A stretch of 64,000 nucleotides of DNA from Pseudomonas sp. GM50 (GCF_000282375.1 NZ_AKJK01000042.1:1-64000), one strand, 5' to 3'; positions 17,842 through 28,769 are shown, numbered from the stretch's first letter. Notes: generated by a model not told the origin, from the sequence alone. Made by a program: numbers and translations.

Positions 17842-19056
17842 TCACCCCTTGGTGAGATCAACCAACGGCGTCTGCCGCACCTCAGTCTCCCGCCCACCCT
17901 GAATCTCGCTCACCCGCTTCAACGCCTTATCCACAGCCGCCTTATCCGCCAACAAGCTGTAGCTGATCCCGAACTGCTTCTGTTCCTTCGGCCCAATCGT
18001 TGGCACCAGGTTCAGTGGCCGCTGATACCGGCGGTTGTAGGAAAAACTCGTCCCCGGCTCCAGCCCCGTGACATAGCCCTGCCCTTGGGTATCGGTGTTT
18101 TTCCACAGGGAGAACACCGGCAGTGTTTGAGTATTGAAGCCGACCGAGACACCCAGGCTGCCGGCCTTGTTATGCAGCACGGTCAGCGTATCGCCCTTGG
18201 CATCGGCATACGGCACCACGTTGTAAACCGTTTCGTCGTAGTCCTTGGTCGGTGCACGGTAGGTTTGCCAGTCCGGCAGATCGCCTTTGGCCTTGTCGTT
18301 GAACGGCGATACCTGTTTCACCGGCGCGGCGAAGCGGGCGCCCTGTTCCAGGAATGGGGTACTGAAATTGCTGTGATACAGCGCCTGGTATTCCTTCGGA
18401 TAGTCGCCATTGTTGGTCAGGGTGTCGTTGAGGGCGAACGCTACGCTGCCGGGTTCGGTGACCAGTTCGGTCGCGACGGAGAAATCGACTTTCTTGAACG
18501 CCTGTTCTTTCAGCTCACCGCGCAGGGTGATGGCGTACGGCGGTTTTTCATCGATGTGCAGGGTGACTTTGTTCGCGGGGATGTTGGCGGCGCGACCGTG
18601 CAGGGTCAGCAGTTCGCCGTTGTCGATGCCGGGATGGCCGACCCATTCGTAGCCGCAGCGGGTGACCAGTTCGTTGAAACCTTCCAGCCAGCCCAGGCCT
18701 CCGCGGCCGTTGAGCTCGATGAAGGATGGATTGACCACTTCCTTGACCGGCGAATCCCAGCCCATGCGCACATCGCCGACCGAGGCCTGCAGGACGTTCA
18801 TGCCGCGAGTCGGCACCACCGAGAGTTTCATTGTGCCGTTATCGATGTCGACGATGCTGACACCCTCCTGTCGACCGCCATGCAAAGTGCGTAGGGTCAC
18901 ACTGAAGGGTTTGTCGGTTTTTACACCAAGTTGCTGGCTGGTGATCTGCCAGTTCTGGGCGGCTTTGTCGGTGTCGAGCAAAACATAGTCCCAGGCCATG
19001 GCTTGGGAAGCAGCGGACAGTGCGCTGAGGGCAACGATAAGTTTGAGCGGGGTCAT
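17842..19056 (-). CDS. Periplasmic DUF4432 / aldose 1-epimerase-like protein
   Basis: This 404-residue protein has a signal peptide (MTPLKLIVALSALSAASQAMA). The mature part resembles the galactose mutarotase-like DUF4432 family, with VPTRGMNVLQASVG, GWLEGFNELVTRCGYEWVGHPG and HGRAANIPA. The predicted fold is a beta-sandwich that binds sugars, probably in the periplasm. The substrate is unknown. The start at 19056 gives a clean signal peptide; a longer upstream frame is not supported. It converges on comM with six bases between the stop codons. Confidence 0.82.
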   Translation of the reverse strand: MTPLKLIVALSALSAASQAMAWDYVLLDTDKAAQNWQITSQQLGVKTDKPFSVTLRTLHGGRQEGVSIVDIDNGTMKLSVVPTRGMNVLQASVGDVRMGWDSPVKEVVNPSFIELNGRGGLGWLEGFNELVTRCGYEWVGHPGIDNGELLTLHGRAANIPANKVTLHIDEKPPYAITLRGELKEQAFKKVDFSVATELVTEPGSVAFALNDTLTNNGDYPKEYQALYHSNFSTPFLEQGARFAAPVKQVSPFNDKAKGDLPDWQTYRAPTKDYDETVYNVVPYADAKGDTLTVLHNKAGSLGVSVGFNTQTLPVFSLWKNTDTQGQGYVTGLEPGTSFSYNRRYQRPLNLVPTIGPKEQKQFGISYSLLADKAAVDKALKRVSEIQGGRETEVRQTPLVDLTKG

Positions 19057-19210
19057 GGCAGCAGCCTTTCTTGGAGTTGTGCCATTTTTATAGACTTGAA
19101 GAAACGTTTCAGCAAGCATAAAAATCGAGACACTGGTGCTAAATGCCAAGGAAGACGACTAGAGAGGAATTGATCCGCAGATTTGGAACAAATCGGAATT
19201 GAGTCGATCC

Positions 19211-19304
19211 CTTCGCGAGCAAGCCCGCTCCCACATTAGATTTGCGGTGAACACAATATGTGTGAACACCCGAGACCAAATGTGTGCGGGCTTGCTCGCG
19301 AAGG
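19211..19304. repeat. REP doublet, variant with CGAGCAAGCCCGCTCCCAC
   Basis: Inverted copies of CTTCGCGAGCAAGCCCGC lie between the DUF4432 and chemoreceptor genes. The first copy includes the terminal CTCCCAC; the second has lost it (GTGTGCGGGC). Confidence 0.75.
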
Positions 19305-19320
19305 CGATTTCAGAGGCGAC

Positions 19321-21297
19321 TCAACGAAACCGGTCAACCTCATGCCGCAAGTCCGCCGCGAGCTTCTCCAGCTCTTTGGCAGTCACAGCCAGGTTGGACA
19401 CTACTTCGCGCTGCTCACTGTTCGCCAAAGCGATGCTTTGCAGATTGCTGCTGAGCAAGGTCGCGGTGCTGCTTTGTTCCTGGGTCGCGGTGGTGATGGC
19501 GGCGAATTGCTGACCAGCCGAGCGGCTTTGCTCATCGATCCGTGCCAGGGCCGAAGCGACGTTGGCGTTGCGCGACAGGCCTTCCTGCATCAATACGTTG
19601 CCCTGCTCCATGGTGCTGATGGCGTTGCCGGTTTCCTGCTGGATGCTTTGAATCATCCCGGAAATTTCGTCAGTGGCCTGGCGGGTGCGTGAGGCCAGGT
19701 TGCGCACCTCATCGGCCACCACCGCAAACCCACGGCCCTGCTCACCGGCGCGGGCGGCTTCAATGGCGGCGTTCAGCGCCAGCAAATTGGTTTGCTCGGC
19801 GATCGCGGTAATCACCCCGACAATGCCGCCGATTTCCTGGGAGCGCTGCCCCAAGGTATTGATCACCGTCGCGGTGCTGTTCAGTGCACCGGCGATTTGC
19901 TCCAGGGACGAGGACGCTTCGTCCATCGACGTACGACCGATCTGGGTTTGCTGTGCGTTTTCCTGCGCCAGACGCTGGGTGTTGCCCATGTTGTCGGCGA
20001 TGTTCAGCGAGGTGGCGCTGAATTCTTCTACGGCGCCGGCCATGCTGGTGATTTCGCCGGACTGCTGCTCCATCCCTTCATAGGCGCCACCGGACAAACC
20101 GGATAACGCCTGGGCACGGCTGTTGACCTCTCCCGACGCTCGGCGGATGTGCTCGACCATGGTCGACAGGGCTTGGCTCATCTGGTTGAAGGCGCGGGCA
20201 AGTTGGCCGATTTCGTCATTGCTCGACACGTTCAGGCGAACACTCAAATCACCGGCACCCAAGGCTTCGGCTTGACGCACCAGATCACCCAGTGGCGCCA
20301 GTTTGCTGCGCAGCAACCAGACCGCCGCACCGACCGCCAGCAACATCGCCAGCAAACTGCCGATTGCCAATTGAATGCCGACGTTCCAGGTCACCGCGCG
20401 GATTTCGGTTTTCGGCATGCTCGCCACCACCGACCACGGCCCGCCTTCGAACGGCACGGCAACACTGTAAAAATCTTGCGACTTGTCGTTCCAGAAGTCG
20501 CCTTTGCCCGGTGTCTTGGCCAGACCGACGATGCTCGGGACCGCCTGATCCAGCGCTTGTACACCGGCAATCGGCACCAGCCATTTGTTCTGCTCATCCA
20601 GCAGTGCCAAGGAGCCGGTCTGGCCGATACGGAAGCGTTTGAGGTTGGCGAACTGTGCGTTCTGCGCGTCGGTGTAATCGAATCCTACATACAACACGGC
20701 AATGACCTTACCGCTGCTGTCACGTACGGGGGTGTACTGCGACATGTAGAAGCGTTCAAAAAGCAAGGCTCGACCCAGGTAGCTCTGCCCCGCCATCAAA
20801 CGGGCGTAAGCCGGGTTTGCGTGGTCGAGCAGAGTGCCAATGGCACGGTTGCCGTCTTGTTTGGTGACATTGGTGCTGACCCGAATGAATTCTTCGCCGC
20901 TGCGCACGAACACGGTCGCGACGCCTGCAGTCATCTGCTTGAACTCGTCAACTATCTTGAAGTTGTTGTTCAGCACTTCACTCCCCAAACGCAGCCCAGG
21001 AGTCTGCGTGCCCGCCACGGCTACCGGTTCGTCCGGATGCACGCTCAGGCCAGTACTGAATCGCTGCTCGAACAGGCCGGCCAGGCGCTGGGTGCTTTCA
21101 CGCAAGGTGCCGTGAAAGGTGCTCAGCTGATCGGCAAGCAAGCGGGCCTCACTGGCCAGATGCTCTTCGCGGGTGGCGAGGTTGGCGGTGTCCAGCGAGC
21201 GCAGGGCGAACACGGTACTGCCGCTGATGACAATCGCCAGAATCACGGCAAGCGCAAGACCCAGCTGTGAGGCAATCCGAGCACGAGGTTGAGACAT
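19321..21297 (-). CDS. Methyl-accepting chemotaxis protein with periplasmic Cache domain
   Basis: This is a 658-residue transmembrane chemoreceptor. TM1 is about residues 11-33. A periplasmic sensor of the Cache_3-Cache_2 type (about 35-310, with [23 protein letters not shown]) comes next, then TM2 ([23 protein letters not shown]), a HAMP domain, and the signalling helices. The signalling hairpin [20 protein letters not shown] and [15 protein letters not shown] are intact. No C-terminal CheR-binding pentapeptide is present. The start at 21297 is chosen for GGAGCTGTC before ATG. The ligand is unknown. Confidence 0.92.
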   Translation of the reverse strand: MSQPRARIASQLGLALAVILAIVISGSTVFALRSLDTANLATREEHLASEARLLADQLSTFHGTLRESTQRLAGLFEQRFSTGLSVHPDEPVAVAGTQTPGLRLGSEVLNNNFKIVDEFKQMTAGVATVFVRSGEEFIRVSTNVTKQDGNRAIGTLLDHANPAYARLMAGQSYLGRALLFERFYMSQYTPVRDSSGKVIAVLYVGFDYTDAQNAQFANLKRFRIGQTGSLALLDEQNKWLVPIAGVQALDQAVPSIVGLAKTPGKGDFWNDKSQDFYSVAVPFEGGPWSVVASMPKTEIRAVTWNVGIQLAIGSLLAMLLAVGAAVWLLRSKLAPLGDLVRQAEALGAGDLSVRLNVSSNDEIGQLARAFNQMSQALSTMVEHIRRASGEVNSRAQALSGLSGGAYEGMEQQSGEITSMAGAVEEFSATSLNIADNMGNTQRLAQENAQQTQIGRTSMDEASSSLEQIAGALNSTATVINTLGQRSQEIGGIVGVITAIAEQTNLLALNAAIEAARAGEQGRGFAVVADEVRNLASRTRQATDEISGMIQSIQQETGNAISTMEQGNVLMQEGLSRNANVASALARIDEQSRSAGQQFAAITTATQEQSSTATLLSSNLQSIALANSEQREVVSNLAVTAKELEKLAADLRHEVDRFR

Positions 21298-21482
21298 GAC
21301 AGCTCCTGACCCAGTGGCCGGATCATTCTGATCCCATCGCACACTCGGCAAAATTTCTGATTGTGGGGAAAACATGGAGCCTGCACGAAGGTCCCATCAG
21401 CAGATTTTCGGCGGCAAAGCGGAATACTTGAGTAATTAACGGGGATATGGCTCAAGGCCGCCATTGCGGCGGCTCCATCGAT

Positions 21483-22403
21483 TCAGCCCAAGCGTTCGAC
21501 ATCCGGTAATTCCATGGCCCGGACTTCGCCTTGCAGGAAATCACTGAGGCGGCGCAAACGTTCGCCGCCGGGGCGGGTTTTCGGCCAGACCAGGTAATAA
21601 TTCTCACCACTGGCGACTGCCGTCGGCCACGGCAAACTCAGACGTCCCTGCGCGACATCCTCCGCCACCATCAGCAAATCGCCCATGGACACGCCGTAAC
21701 CTCGGGCAGCGGCGATCATGCCCAACTCCAGCGTGTCGAACACCTGCCCCCCCTTGAGCGAGACTTGATCGGTCAGGCCCATGCGCTCCAGCCAGTTGCG
21801 CCAGTCACGGCGGTCCGGCGTCGGGTGCAGCAACTCGGTACTGGCCAGGCGCGCAACGTCCCACGGCTGATCCTTCAGAAGATTCGGCGCGCCCACCGGA
21901 ATCAGCTCTTCGGGGAACAGGAAAGTCGCCTCCCAGTCCGGTGGAAAATGCCCGTTGCTGAGGATGACAGCGCAGTCGAAGGGCTCATGGTTGAAGTCCA
22001 CCGTATCGATGTCCATCCAGGCGCTGGTCAATTGCACCTCGTTTCCCGGGCGCAAGTGTCGAAAACGGCTGAGCCGTGCCAACAGCCAGCGCATGGTCAG
22101 AGTCGATGGGGCCTTCATGCGCAGGATGTCGTCCTCTGCACGCAAGGTATTGCAGGCCCGCTCGAGGGCGGTGAAGCCTTCACGAATGCCGGGCAGGATC
22201 AGCCGCGCCGATTCGGTCAGTTGCAGGTTGCGCCCACTGCGATGAAACAGCCGACAGGCGAAATGCTCTTCGAGCGTACGAATGTGCCGACTGACCGCAC
22301 TTTGCGTGATCGACAGTTCTTCGGCCGCGCGAGTAAACGAGCTATGCCGCGCCGCCGCTTCGAATGCTCGAAGGGCGTACAAGGGAGGAAGACGACGGGA
22401 CAT
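21483..22403 (-). CDS. LysR-family transcriptional regulator, GcvA-like
   Basis: This 306-residue regulator opens MSRRLPPLYALRAFEAAARHSSFTRAAEELSITQSAVSRHIRTLE, a typical LysR winged helix of the GcvA/AmpR subgroup. The C-terminal two-lobed effector domain is complete (FDCAVILSNGHF, ELIPVGAP). The start at 22403 begins the conserved domain. The gene is divergent from a MATE pump, so it may control that pump, which is inference from position only. Confidence 0.88.
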   Translation of the reverse strand: MSRRLPPLYALRAFEAAARHSSFTRAAEELSITQSAVSRHIRTLEEHFACRLFHRSGRNLQLTESARLILPGIREGFTALERACNTLRAEDDILRMKAPSTLTMRWLLARLSRFRHLRPGNEVQLTSAWMDIDTVDFNHEPFDCAVILSNGHFPPDWEATFLFPEELIPVGAPNLLKDQPWDVARLASTELLHPTPDRRDWRNWLERMGLTDQVSLKGGQVFDTLELGMIAAARGYGVSMGDLLMVAEDVAQGRLSLPWPTAVASGENYYLVWPKTRPGGERLRRLSDFLQGEVRAMELPDVERLG

Positions 22404-22551
22404 CAGGAAGGCTCCTATAGCGCGATGGAACCAACTTATCAGAAACTCCCCAGCATGAGTTTTAATCATGCCACCCATCCTTTTTATCCCTTTGTGCAAA
22501 CCCCGCAGAGCGCCGAGAATCGACGCTTCCTGTTATCTCTGACAATCGAGC

Positions 22552-23958
22552 GTGATGACCATGCAGCATCCAGCGCGTATTGAACTCTGGGCCATCCTGC
22601 GGCTGGCGGGGCCGTTGATTGCCTCGCAGTTGGCGCACATGTTGATGGTCCTCACCGACACGTTGATGATGGCGCGCCTGAGCCCCGAAGCGCTGGCCGG
22701 CGGCGGTCTGGGCGCGGCGACGTATTCGTTCGTGTCGATCTTCTGCATCGGCGTAATCGCCGCCGTCGGCACCCTGGTGGCGATCCGTCAGGGTGCGGGC
22801 GACATCATCGGCGCGGCGCGGCTGACCCAGGCCGGGTTGTGGCTGGCCTGGTTGATGGCGCTGGTGGCGGGTTTGCTGCTATGGAACCTCAAACCGGTAT
22901 TGCTGCTGTTCGGCCAGACCGAAACCAACGTCCGGGCTGCCGGCCAGTTTCTGTTGATTCTGCCATTCGCCCTGCCCGGCTACCTGAGCTTCATGGCGTT
23001 GCGCGGTTTCACTAGCGCCATCGGCCGGGCGACACCGGTAATGGTCATCAGCCTCGCCGGCACTGTGGCCAATTTCCTGCTCAACTATGCGTTGATCACC
23101 GGCATGTTCGACCTACCAAAAATGGGCCTGGTGGGCATCGGCCTGGTCACGGCGATCGTTGCCAACCTCATGGCGCTGGCGCTCGCGCTGCATATTCGTC
23201 GGCATCCGGCTTACGACGCGTATCCATTACGCCAGGGGCTGTCGCGGCCCAACCGTCAGTACTTGAAGGAGTTATGGCGCCTGGGCCTGCCGATAGGCGG
23301 CACCTATGCGGTGGAAGTCGGCCTGTTTGCCTTCGCCGCGCTGTGCATGGGCACCATGGGCAGTACGCAACTGGCGGCGCACCAGATCGCCCTGCAAATC
23401 GTCTCGGTGGCGTTCATGGTTCCGGCGGGGCTTTCCTACGCGATCACCATGCGCATCGGCCAGCATTACGGCGCCGGGCAATTGCTCGATGCGCGGCTGG
23501 CCGGACGGGTCGGGATCGCCTTCGGCGCCGCGTCGATGCTGGGGTTTGCCATGGTTTTCTGGCTGCTGCCGCATCAGTTGATCGGCTTGTTTCTGGACCA
23601 CAACGATCCGGCGTTCCGCGAAGTCATCAACCTGGCCGTGAGCCTGTTGGCGGTGGCGGCGTGGTTCGAGCTGTTCGATGGCACACAAACCATCGCCATG
23701 GGCTGCATCCGCGGGCTCAAGGATGCCAAGACCACGTTCCTGGTGGGTTTGGGTTGCTATTGGCTGATCGGCGCACCGGCCGCGTGGTGGATGGCCTTCC
23801 ATTTGAACTGGGGGCCAACGGGGGTCTGGTGGGGCCTGGCGCTGGGGCTGGCGTGTGCGGCGGTGAGCCTGACGCTGGCGTTTGAGTGGAAGATGAAGCG
23901 GATGATTCGGCGCGAGCCAGCGTCAGAGCAGAATTTCCAGGTCGCGCAGCCAGATTGA
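22552..23958 (+). CDS. MATE-family multidrug exporter (NorM-like)
   Basis: This 468-residue inner-membrane protein has twelve predicted spans in two MatE halves. Each half begins with a matching motif (AGPLIASQLAHMLMVLTDTLMMARL; LGLPIGGTYAVEVGLFAFAALCMG). It would export cationic drugs in exchange for Na+ or H+. The best start is the second ATG (22555) or the first; they differ by one residue. It is followed by a strong palindrome that probably ends transcription. Confidence 0.9.
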   Translation: MMTMQHPARIELWAILRLAGPLIASQLAHMLMVLTDTLMMARLSPEALAGGGLGAATYSFVSIFCIGVIAAVGTLVAIRQGAGDIIGAARLTQAGLWLAWLMALVAGLLLWNLKPVLLLFGQTETNVRAAGQFLLILPFALPGYLSFMALRGFTSAIGRATPVMVISLAGTVANFLLNYALITGMFDLPKMGLVGIGLVTAIVANLMALALALHIRRHPAYDAYPLRQGLSRPNRQYLKELWRLGLPIGGTYAVEVGLFAFAALCMGTMGSTQLAAHQIALQIVSVAFMVPAGLSYAITMRIGQHYGAGQLLDARLAGRVGIAFGAASMLGFAMVFWLLPHQLIGLFLDHNDPAFREVINLAVSLLAVAAWFELFDGTQTIAMGCIRGLKDAKTTFLVGLGCYWLIGAPAAWWMAFHLNWGPTGVWWGLALGLACAAVSLTLAFEWKMKRMIRREPASEQNFQVAQPD

Positions 23959-23965
23959 GATCCCT

Positions 23966-24052
23966 GTAGGAGCGAGGCTTGCCCGCGAATGGCATCACGC
24001 GGTGTATCAGAGACACCGCGTGATGCCATTCGCGGGCAAGCCTCGCTCCTAC
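23966..24052. repeat. REP doublet with 40-bp perfect arms
   Basis: Positions 23966-24005 and 24013-24052 are exact inverse complements over 40 bases, with a 7-base loop (ATCAGAG). The outer half is the GTAGGAGCGAGGCTTGCCCGCGAA REP; the inner half (TGGCATCACGCGGTGT) is spacer that in other doublets is not complementary. It lies between the convergent MATE and GGDEF-EAL genes and should act as a two-way terminator. Confidence 0.9.
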
Positions 24053-24061
24053 GGTACGTCG

Positions 24062-25726
24062 TTAAGCGAGCACAACCTGCTGACTGGAACCCAAGGTCAA
24101 ATACTCAACCAGTTCCGCCAACGGCAACGGCTTGCTGATCAGATACCCCTGCACCTGATCGCAACCGAAGCCGCGCAACAAATCCAGTTGCTCTGGTGTT
24201 TCCACGCCTTCGGCGACCACTTCGAGGTTGAGGTTGTGTGCCAGGTTGATCATCGCGTGCACCAGTTTGCGATTTTCTTCGCGCTCTTCCATGCCGCCGA
24301 CAAAGCTCTTGTCGACCTTCAACAAGGCAATCGGCAGGCTGTTGAGGTGCACGAACGAAGAGAACCCGGTGCCGAAATCGTCCAGTGAGAAGCGCACGCC
24401 CAAACGCCCCAGGGCGTCCATGGTCTGCTTGACCAGATCGCTGCGACGCATCACCGCGGTTTCGGTCAGTTCGAATTCCAGCCATTGCGCCTCGACGCCA
24501 CGCTCGGCAATCAGCCGGCTCAGGGTCGACAGTAATTGGCTGTCCTGAAACTGCCGGAACGACAGGTTGATCGCCATGTGCAGCGCTGGCAGACCTCGTT
24601 CGCGCAACGCCTGCATGTCCCGCAAGGCCCGGGAAATCACCCAGTAACCCAGCGGCACAATCAAACCACTTTGCTCGGCCAGCGGCACGAATTCGCTGGG
24701 GGGCAGCAAGCCGCGTTCGCCATGACGCCAGCGCACCAACGCTTCGAGGCCGACGATCTGGCCATCCTCAAGGTTCAGGCGAGGCTGGTAATGCAACTCC
24801 AGCTCATCGCGGCGCAAGGCCCGGCGCAGCTCGCTTTCGAGGTCGGCGATGCTGCGGGCATTGCGATTGATCCGTTCGTTGAAAATGTGAAAGGTGCAGC
24901 CCTGAGTGCTCTTGGCTTGCTGCATGGCGATGTGCGCGTGCCACATCAATGGGTCGGCGCCGGCCTGCGCTCGTGCATGAGCGATGCCGAGGCTGGAACC
25001 GATCAACAGGCTCTCGCCATCGACCCAATAGGGTTCGGAAAGAGCTTCGGTAATGCGTTCGGCCATCCATTCGGCGCGCTGAGGGGCGCGGCGAGTATCG
25101 ATCAACAGCGCGAATTCATCGCTGCCCAGCCGCGCCAGTTGATCGCTGGCCTCCAGTTGGCTTTTCAGCCGCGAGACCACTTGCAGGATCAACCGATCGC
25201 CAGCCTGATGGCCGAGGGCGTCGTTGGCGTGTCGAAAGTTGTCGAGGTCGAGGTGACCGAGGGCCAGGCCGCGACCTTCGTTGTCGGCCAGGCGCGCCGC
25301 CAGCAAGGTCTGGAAACCCTGACGGTTGGCGATACCGGTCAACGGATCCTGCTCGGCCAGGCGCTGCAAAGTGTTTTCCAGCACGCCGCGTTCACGCACA
25401 TGACGCAGGCAACGGCGCAACATGCCGGGATCCAGCAGATTGCGCACCAGCCAGTCGCTCACACCGTCGGGCGGCGCCAGCGGCTCGTGTTCGAGCAGCA
25501 ACACCGTCGGCAGGTTGCAACGGCCGGGTGCCGGCTGCAGAGCAGGAATCGTCAATAACACCGCGCTGCGGTTGTCATCGAACAGGTTGCTGACCGACTC
25601 CCAGCTCGGCGCGCTGAGCAGCACAGCCGAACTCCCCATCGGAGCCAGACACTCGCGCAACAACGCTGCCCACACCGGCTCTTCGGCCAGTAGCAGCAAA
25701 CGCAAGGGTTCGACAGGCGTAGACAA
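24062..25726 (-). CDS. proE: GGDEF-EAL protein, probable c-di-GMP phosphodiesterase (ProE-like)
   Basis: This 554-residue cytoplasmic protein has three parts. Residues 1-110 resemble a degenerate receiver domain without the usual acidic pocket. The GGDEF domain (about 120-285) has GSDEF at 201-205 in place of GGDEF, so cyclase activity is doubtful. The EAL domain (about 295-545) is intact, with EAL at 328-330 and DDFGTG at 449-454. The position before rep matches P. aeruginosa PA5295 (ProE), reported as a phosphodiesterase affecting exopolysaccharide. It probably degrades c-di-GMP, lowering biofilm signals. Confidence 0.85.
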   Translation of the reverse strand: MSTPVEPLRLLLLAEEPVWAALLRECLAPMGSSAVLLSAPSWESVSNLFDDNRSAVLLTIPALQPAPGRCNLPTVLLLEHEPLAPPDGVSDWLVRNLLDPGMLRRCLRHVRERGVLENTLQRLAEQDPLTGIANRQGFQTLLAARLADNEGRGLALGHLDLDNFRHANDALGHQAGDRLILQVVSRLKSQLEASDQLARLGSDEFALLIDTRRAPQRAEWMAERITEALSEPYWVDGESLLIGSSLGIAHARAQAGADPLMWHAHIAMQQAKSTQGCTFHIFNERINRNARSIADLESELRRALRRDELELHYQPRLNLEDGQIVGLEALVRWRHGERGLLPPSEFVPLAEQSGLIVPLGYWVISRALRDMQALRERGLPALHMAINLSFRQFQDSQLLSTLSRLIAERGVEAQWLEFELTETAVMRRSDLVKQTMDALGRLGVRFSLDDFGTGFSSFVHLNSLPIALLKVDKSFVGGMEEREENRKLVHAMINLAHNLNLEVVAEGVETPEQLDLLRGFGCDQVQGYLISKPLPLAELVEYLTLGSSQQVVLA

Positions 25727-25989
25727 GCTAGCTCCCTAGACTCTGCAAAGATGTAGGCGGCGGGCATTATGCCGCGCAGATAACCAATGACAAAATGACA
25801 TCGGTTATCAAACACGGCTTTTGCGTCTTGAATACGAACATTAGACGCAAATTCACTGCGCATCCTGCGTGAAAGTAGCAAAACCGGCAAATAGAGATAG
25901 CGTGTTAAGTCACAAGTCGGAGAGAGCAGCACAATTCGCTGAGCCTGTTAAAATGCCGGCCCATTTCGCTAATGACTCCCTGATTTCGT

Positions 25990-27999
25990 ATGTCCCGACT
26001 CAATCCCCGGCAGCAAGAAGCCGTGAGCTACGTCGGCGGCCCTCTTTTGGTGCTCGCCGGCGCAGGCTCCGGCAAGACCAGCGTGATCACCCGCAAAATT
26101 GCGCATTTGATCCAGAGCTGTGGCATCCGCGCCCAATACATTGTCGCCATGACCTTTACCAACAAGGCCGCGCGCGAGATGAAGGAGCGGGTCGGTACCC
26201 TGCTCAAGGGCGGTGAAGGCCGCGGCCTGACGGTCTGCACCTTTCACAACCTGGGCCTGAACATCATCCGCAAGGAACACGTGCGGCTGGGCTATAAACC
26301 GGGCTTCTCGATCTTCGACGAGACCGACGTCAAAGCCCTGATGACCGACATCATGCAGAAGGAATACTCGGGCGACGACGGTGTCGACGAGATCAAGAAC
26401 ATGATCGGCTCGTGGAAAAACGACCTGATCCTGCCGCCCGAAGCCCTGGAAAACGCACGCAATCCCAAGGAACAGACCGCCGCCATCGTCTACACCCACT
26501 ACCAGCGCACGCTCAAGGCGTTCAACGCGGTGGACTTCGACGACCTGATCCTGCTGCCGGTAAAACTGTTCCAGGAACACGACGATATCCTGGAAAAATG
26601 GCAGAACAAGGTCCGCTACCTGCTGGTGGACGAATACCAGGACACCAACGCCAGCCAGTATTTGCTGGTGAAACTGCTGATCGGCAAGCGTAACCAATTC
26701 ACCGTGGTGGGCGATGACGACCAGTCGATCTACGCCTGGCGCGGCGCCCGGCCGGAAAACCTGATGCTGCTCAAGGATGATTATCCATCCCTGAAAGTGG
26801 TGATGCTCGAGCAGAACTACCGCTCCACCAGCCGCATCCTGCGCTGCGCCAACGTGCTGATCTCGAACAACCCGCACGAGTTCGAAAAGCAGCTGTGGAG
26901 CGAGATGGGCCACGGCGACGAAATCCGCGTGATCCGTTGCCGCAACGAAGACGCCGAAGCCGAGCGCGTGGCCGTGGAACTGCTGACCCTGCACCTGCGC
27001 ACGGATCGGCCATACAGCGATTTTGCGATCCTGTATCGCGGCAACTACCAGGCCAAGCTGATCGAGCTGAAGCTGCAGCACCACCAGATTCCATATCGCC
27101 TGTCCGGCGGCAACAGCTTTTTCGGACGTCAGGAAGTAAAAGACCTGATGGCCTACTTCCGGCTGATCGTGAACCCGGACGACGACAACGCCTTCCTGCG
27201 GGTGATCAACGTCCCACGCCGGGAGATCGGTTCGACCACGCTGGAGAAGCTGGGCAACTACGCCACCGAGCGAAAAATCTCGATGTACGCCGCCACCGAC
27301 GAGATCGGTTTGGGCGAGCATCTGGACACGCGCTTCACCGATCGCCTGTCGCGCTTCAAGCGTTTCATGGACAAGGTCCGCGAGCAGTGCGCCGGCGAAG
27401 ACCCGATCTCCGCCCTGCGCAGCATGGTCATGGACATCGACTACGAGAACTGGCTGCGCACCAACAGCTCCAGCGACAAGGCCGCCGATTACCGCATGGG
27501 TAACGTCTGGTTCCTGATCGAGGCGCTGAAGAACACGCTGGAGAAAGACGAAGAAGGCGAGATGACCGTCGAAGACGCCATCGGCAAACTCGTCCTGCGC
27601 GACATGCTGGAGCGTCAGCAGGAAGAGGAAGACGGCGCCGAAGGTGTGCAGATGATGACCTTGCACGCCTCCAAGGGTCTGGAATTCCCCTACGTGTTCA
27701 TCATGGGCATGGAAGAGGAAATTCTCCCGCACCGCTCCAGCATCGAAGCCGACACCATTGAAGAGGAACGTCGCCTGGCCTACGTCGGGATTACCCGAGC
27801 GCGTCAGACGTTGGCGTTCACCTTCGCCGCCAAGCGTAAGCAATACGGCGAGATCATCGACTGCGCGCCCAGCCGCTTCCTCGATGAACTGCCGCCGGAC
27901 GACCTGGCATGGGAAGGCAATGACGACACTCCCGTTGAAGTCAAAGCCGTCCGCGGTAATACCGCATTGGCGGATATACGCGCGATGTTAAAGCGCTAG
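25990..27999 (+). CDS. rep: ATP-dependent DNA helicase Rep
   Basis: Rep is a superfamily 1A 3'-5' helicase that clears proteins ahead of the replication fork. It has 669 residues. Helicase motifs are clear: Walker A in AGAGSGKT (23-30), LLVDEYQDTNASQY (motif II), VVGDDDQSIYAWRGA (III), QNYRST (IV), MTLHASKGLEFPYVFIMG (V) and VGITRARQTL (VI). A GTTAAAAT sequence about 40 bases upstream is a possible -10 element. The gene is divergent from proE. Confidence 0.96.
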   Translation: MSRLNPRQQEAVSYVGGPLLVLAGAGSGKTSVITRKIAHLIQSCGIRAQYIVAMTFTNKAAREMKERVGTLLKGGEGRGLTVCTFHNLGLNIIRKEHVRLGYKPGFSIFDETDVKALMTDIMQKEYSGDDGVDEIKNMIGSWKNDLILPPEALENARNPKEQTAAIVYTHYQRTLKAFNAVDFDDLILLPVKLFQEHDDILEKWQNKVRYLLVDEYQDTNASQYLLVKLLIGKRNQFTVVGDDDQSIYAWRGARPENLMLLKDDYPSLKVVMLEQNYRSTSRILRCANVLISNNPHEFEKQLWSEMGHGDEIRVIRCRNEDAEAERVAVELLTLHLRTDRPYSDFAILYRGNYQAKLIELKLQHHQIPYRLSGGNSFFGRQEVKDLMAYFRLIVNPDDDNAFLRVINVPRREIGSTTLEKLGNYATERKISMYAATDEIGLGEHLDTRFTDRLSRFKRFMDKVREQCAGEDPISALRSMVMDIDYENWLRTNSSSDKAADYRMGNVWFLIEALKNTLEKDEEGEMTVEDAIGKLVLRDMLERQQEEEDGAEGVQMMTLHASKGLEFPYVFIMGMEEEILPHRSSIEADTIEEERRLAYVGITRARQTLAFTFAAKRKQYGEIIDCAPSRFLDELPPDDLAWEGNDDTPVEVKAVRGNTALADIRAMLKR

Positions 28000-28641
<642 letters not shown>

Positions 28642-28663
28642 TCCGCAACACCGCATTTCCCCT

Positions 28664-28750
28664 GTGGGAGCCAGCCTGCTGGCGATGGCCGTCTGTCAGT
28701 CATGAAGGTTTTGACTGACACGACGCCATCGCCAGCAGGCTGGCTCCCAC
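28664..28750. repeat. REP doublet with covarying core (CCAGCCTGCTGG)
   Basis: Inverted copies of GTGGGAGCCAGCCTGCTGGCGATGGC are present. Compared with the common GTGGGAGCGAGCCTGCTCGCGA unit, one base on each side of the palindrome has changed (CGAGC to CCAGC, GCTCG to GCTGG), which keeps the pairing. It lies between xpt and the convergent acetyl-CoA hydrolase-family gene. Confidence 0.85.
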
Positions 28751-28769
28751 AGTGGTTTTGTGTTGGCTG

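Noticed and set aside
25969..27843. A 624-codon open frame on the minus strand opposite rep
   Set aside because: It is a mirror of a GC-rich coding gene; the translation is Val/Phe/Gln-rich without any domain, and rep on the other strand has all helicase motifs.
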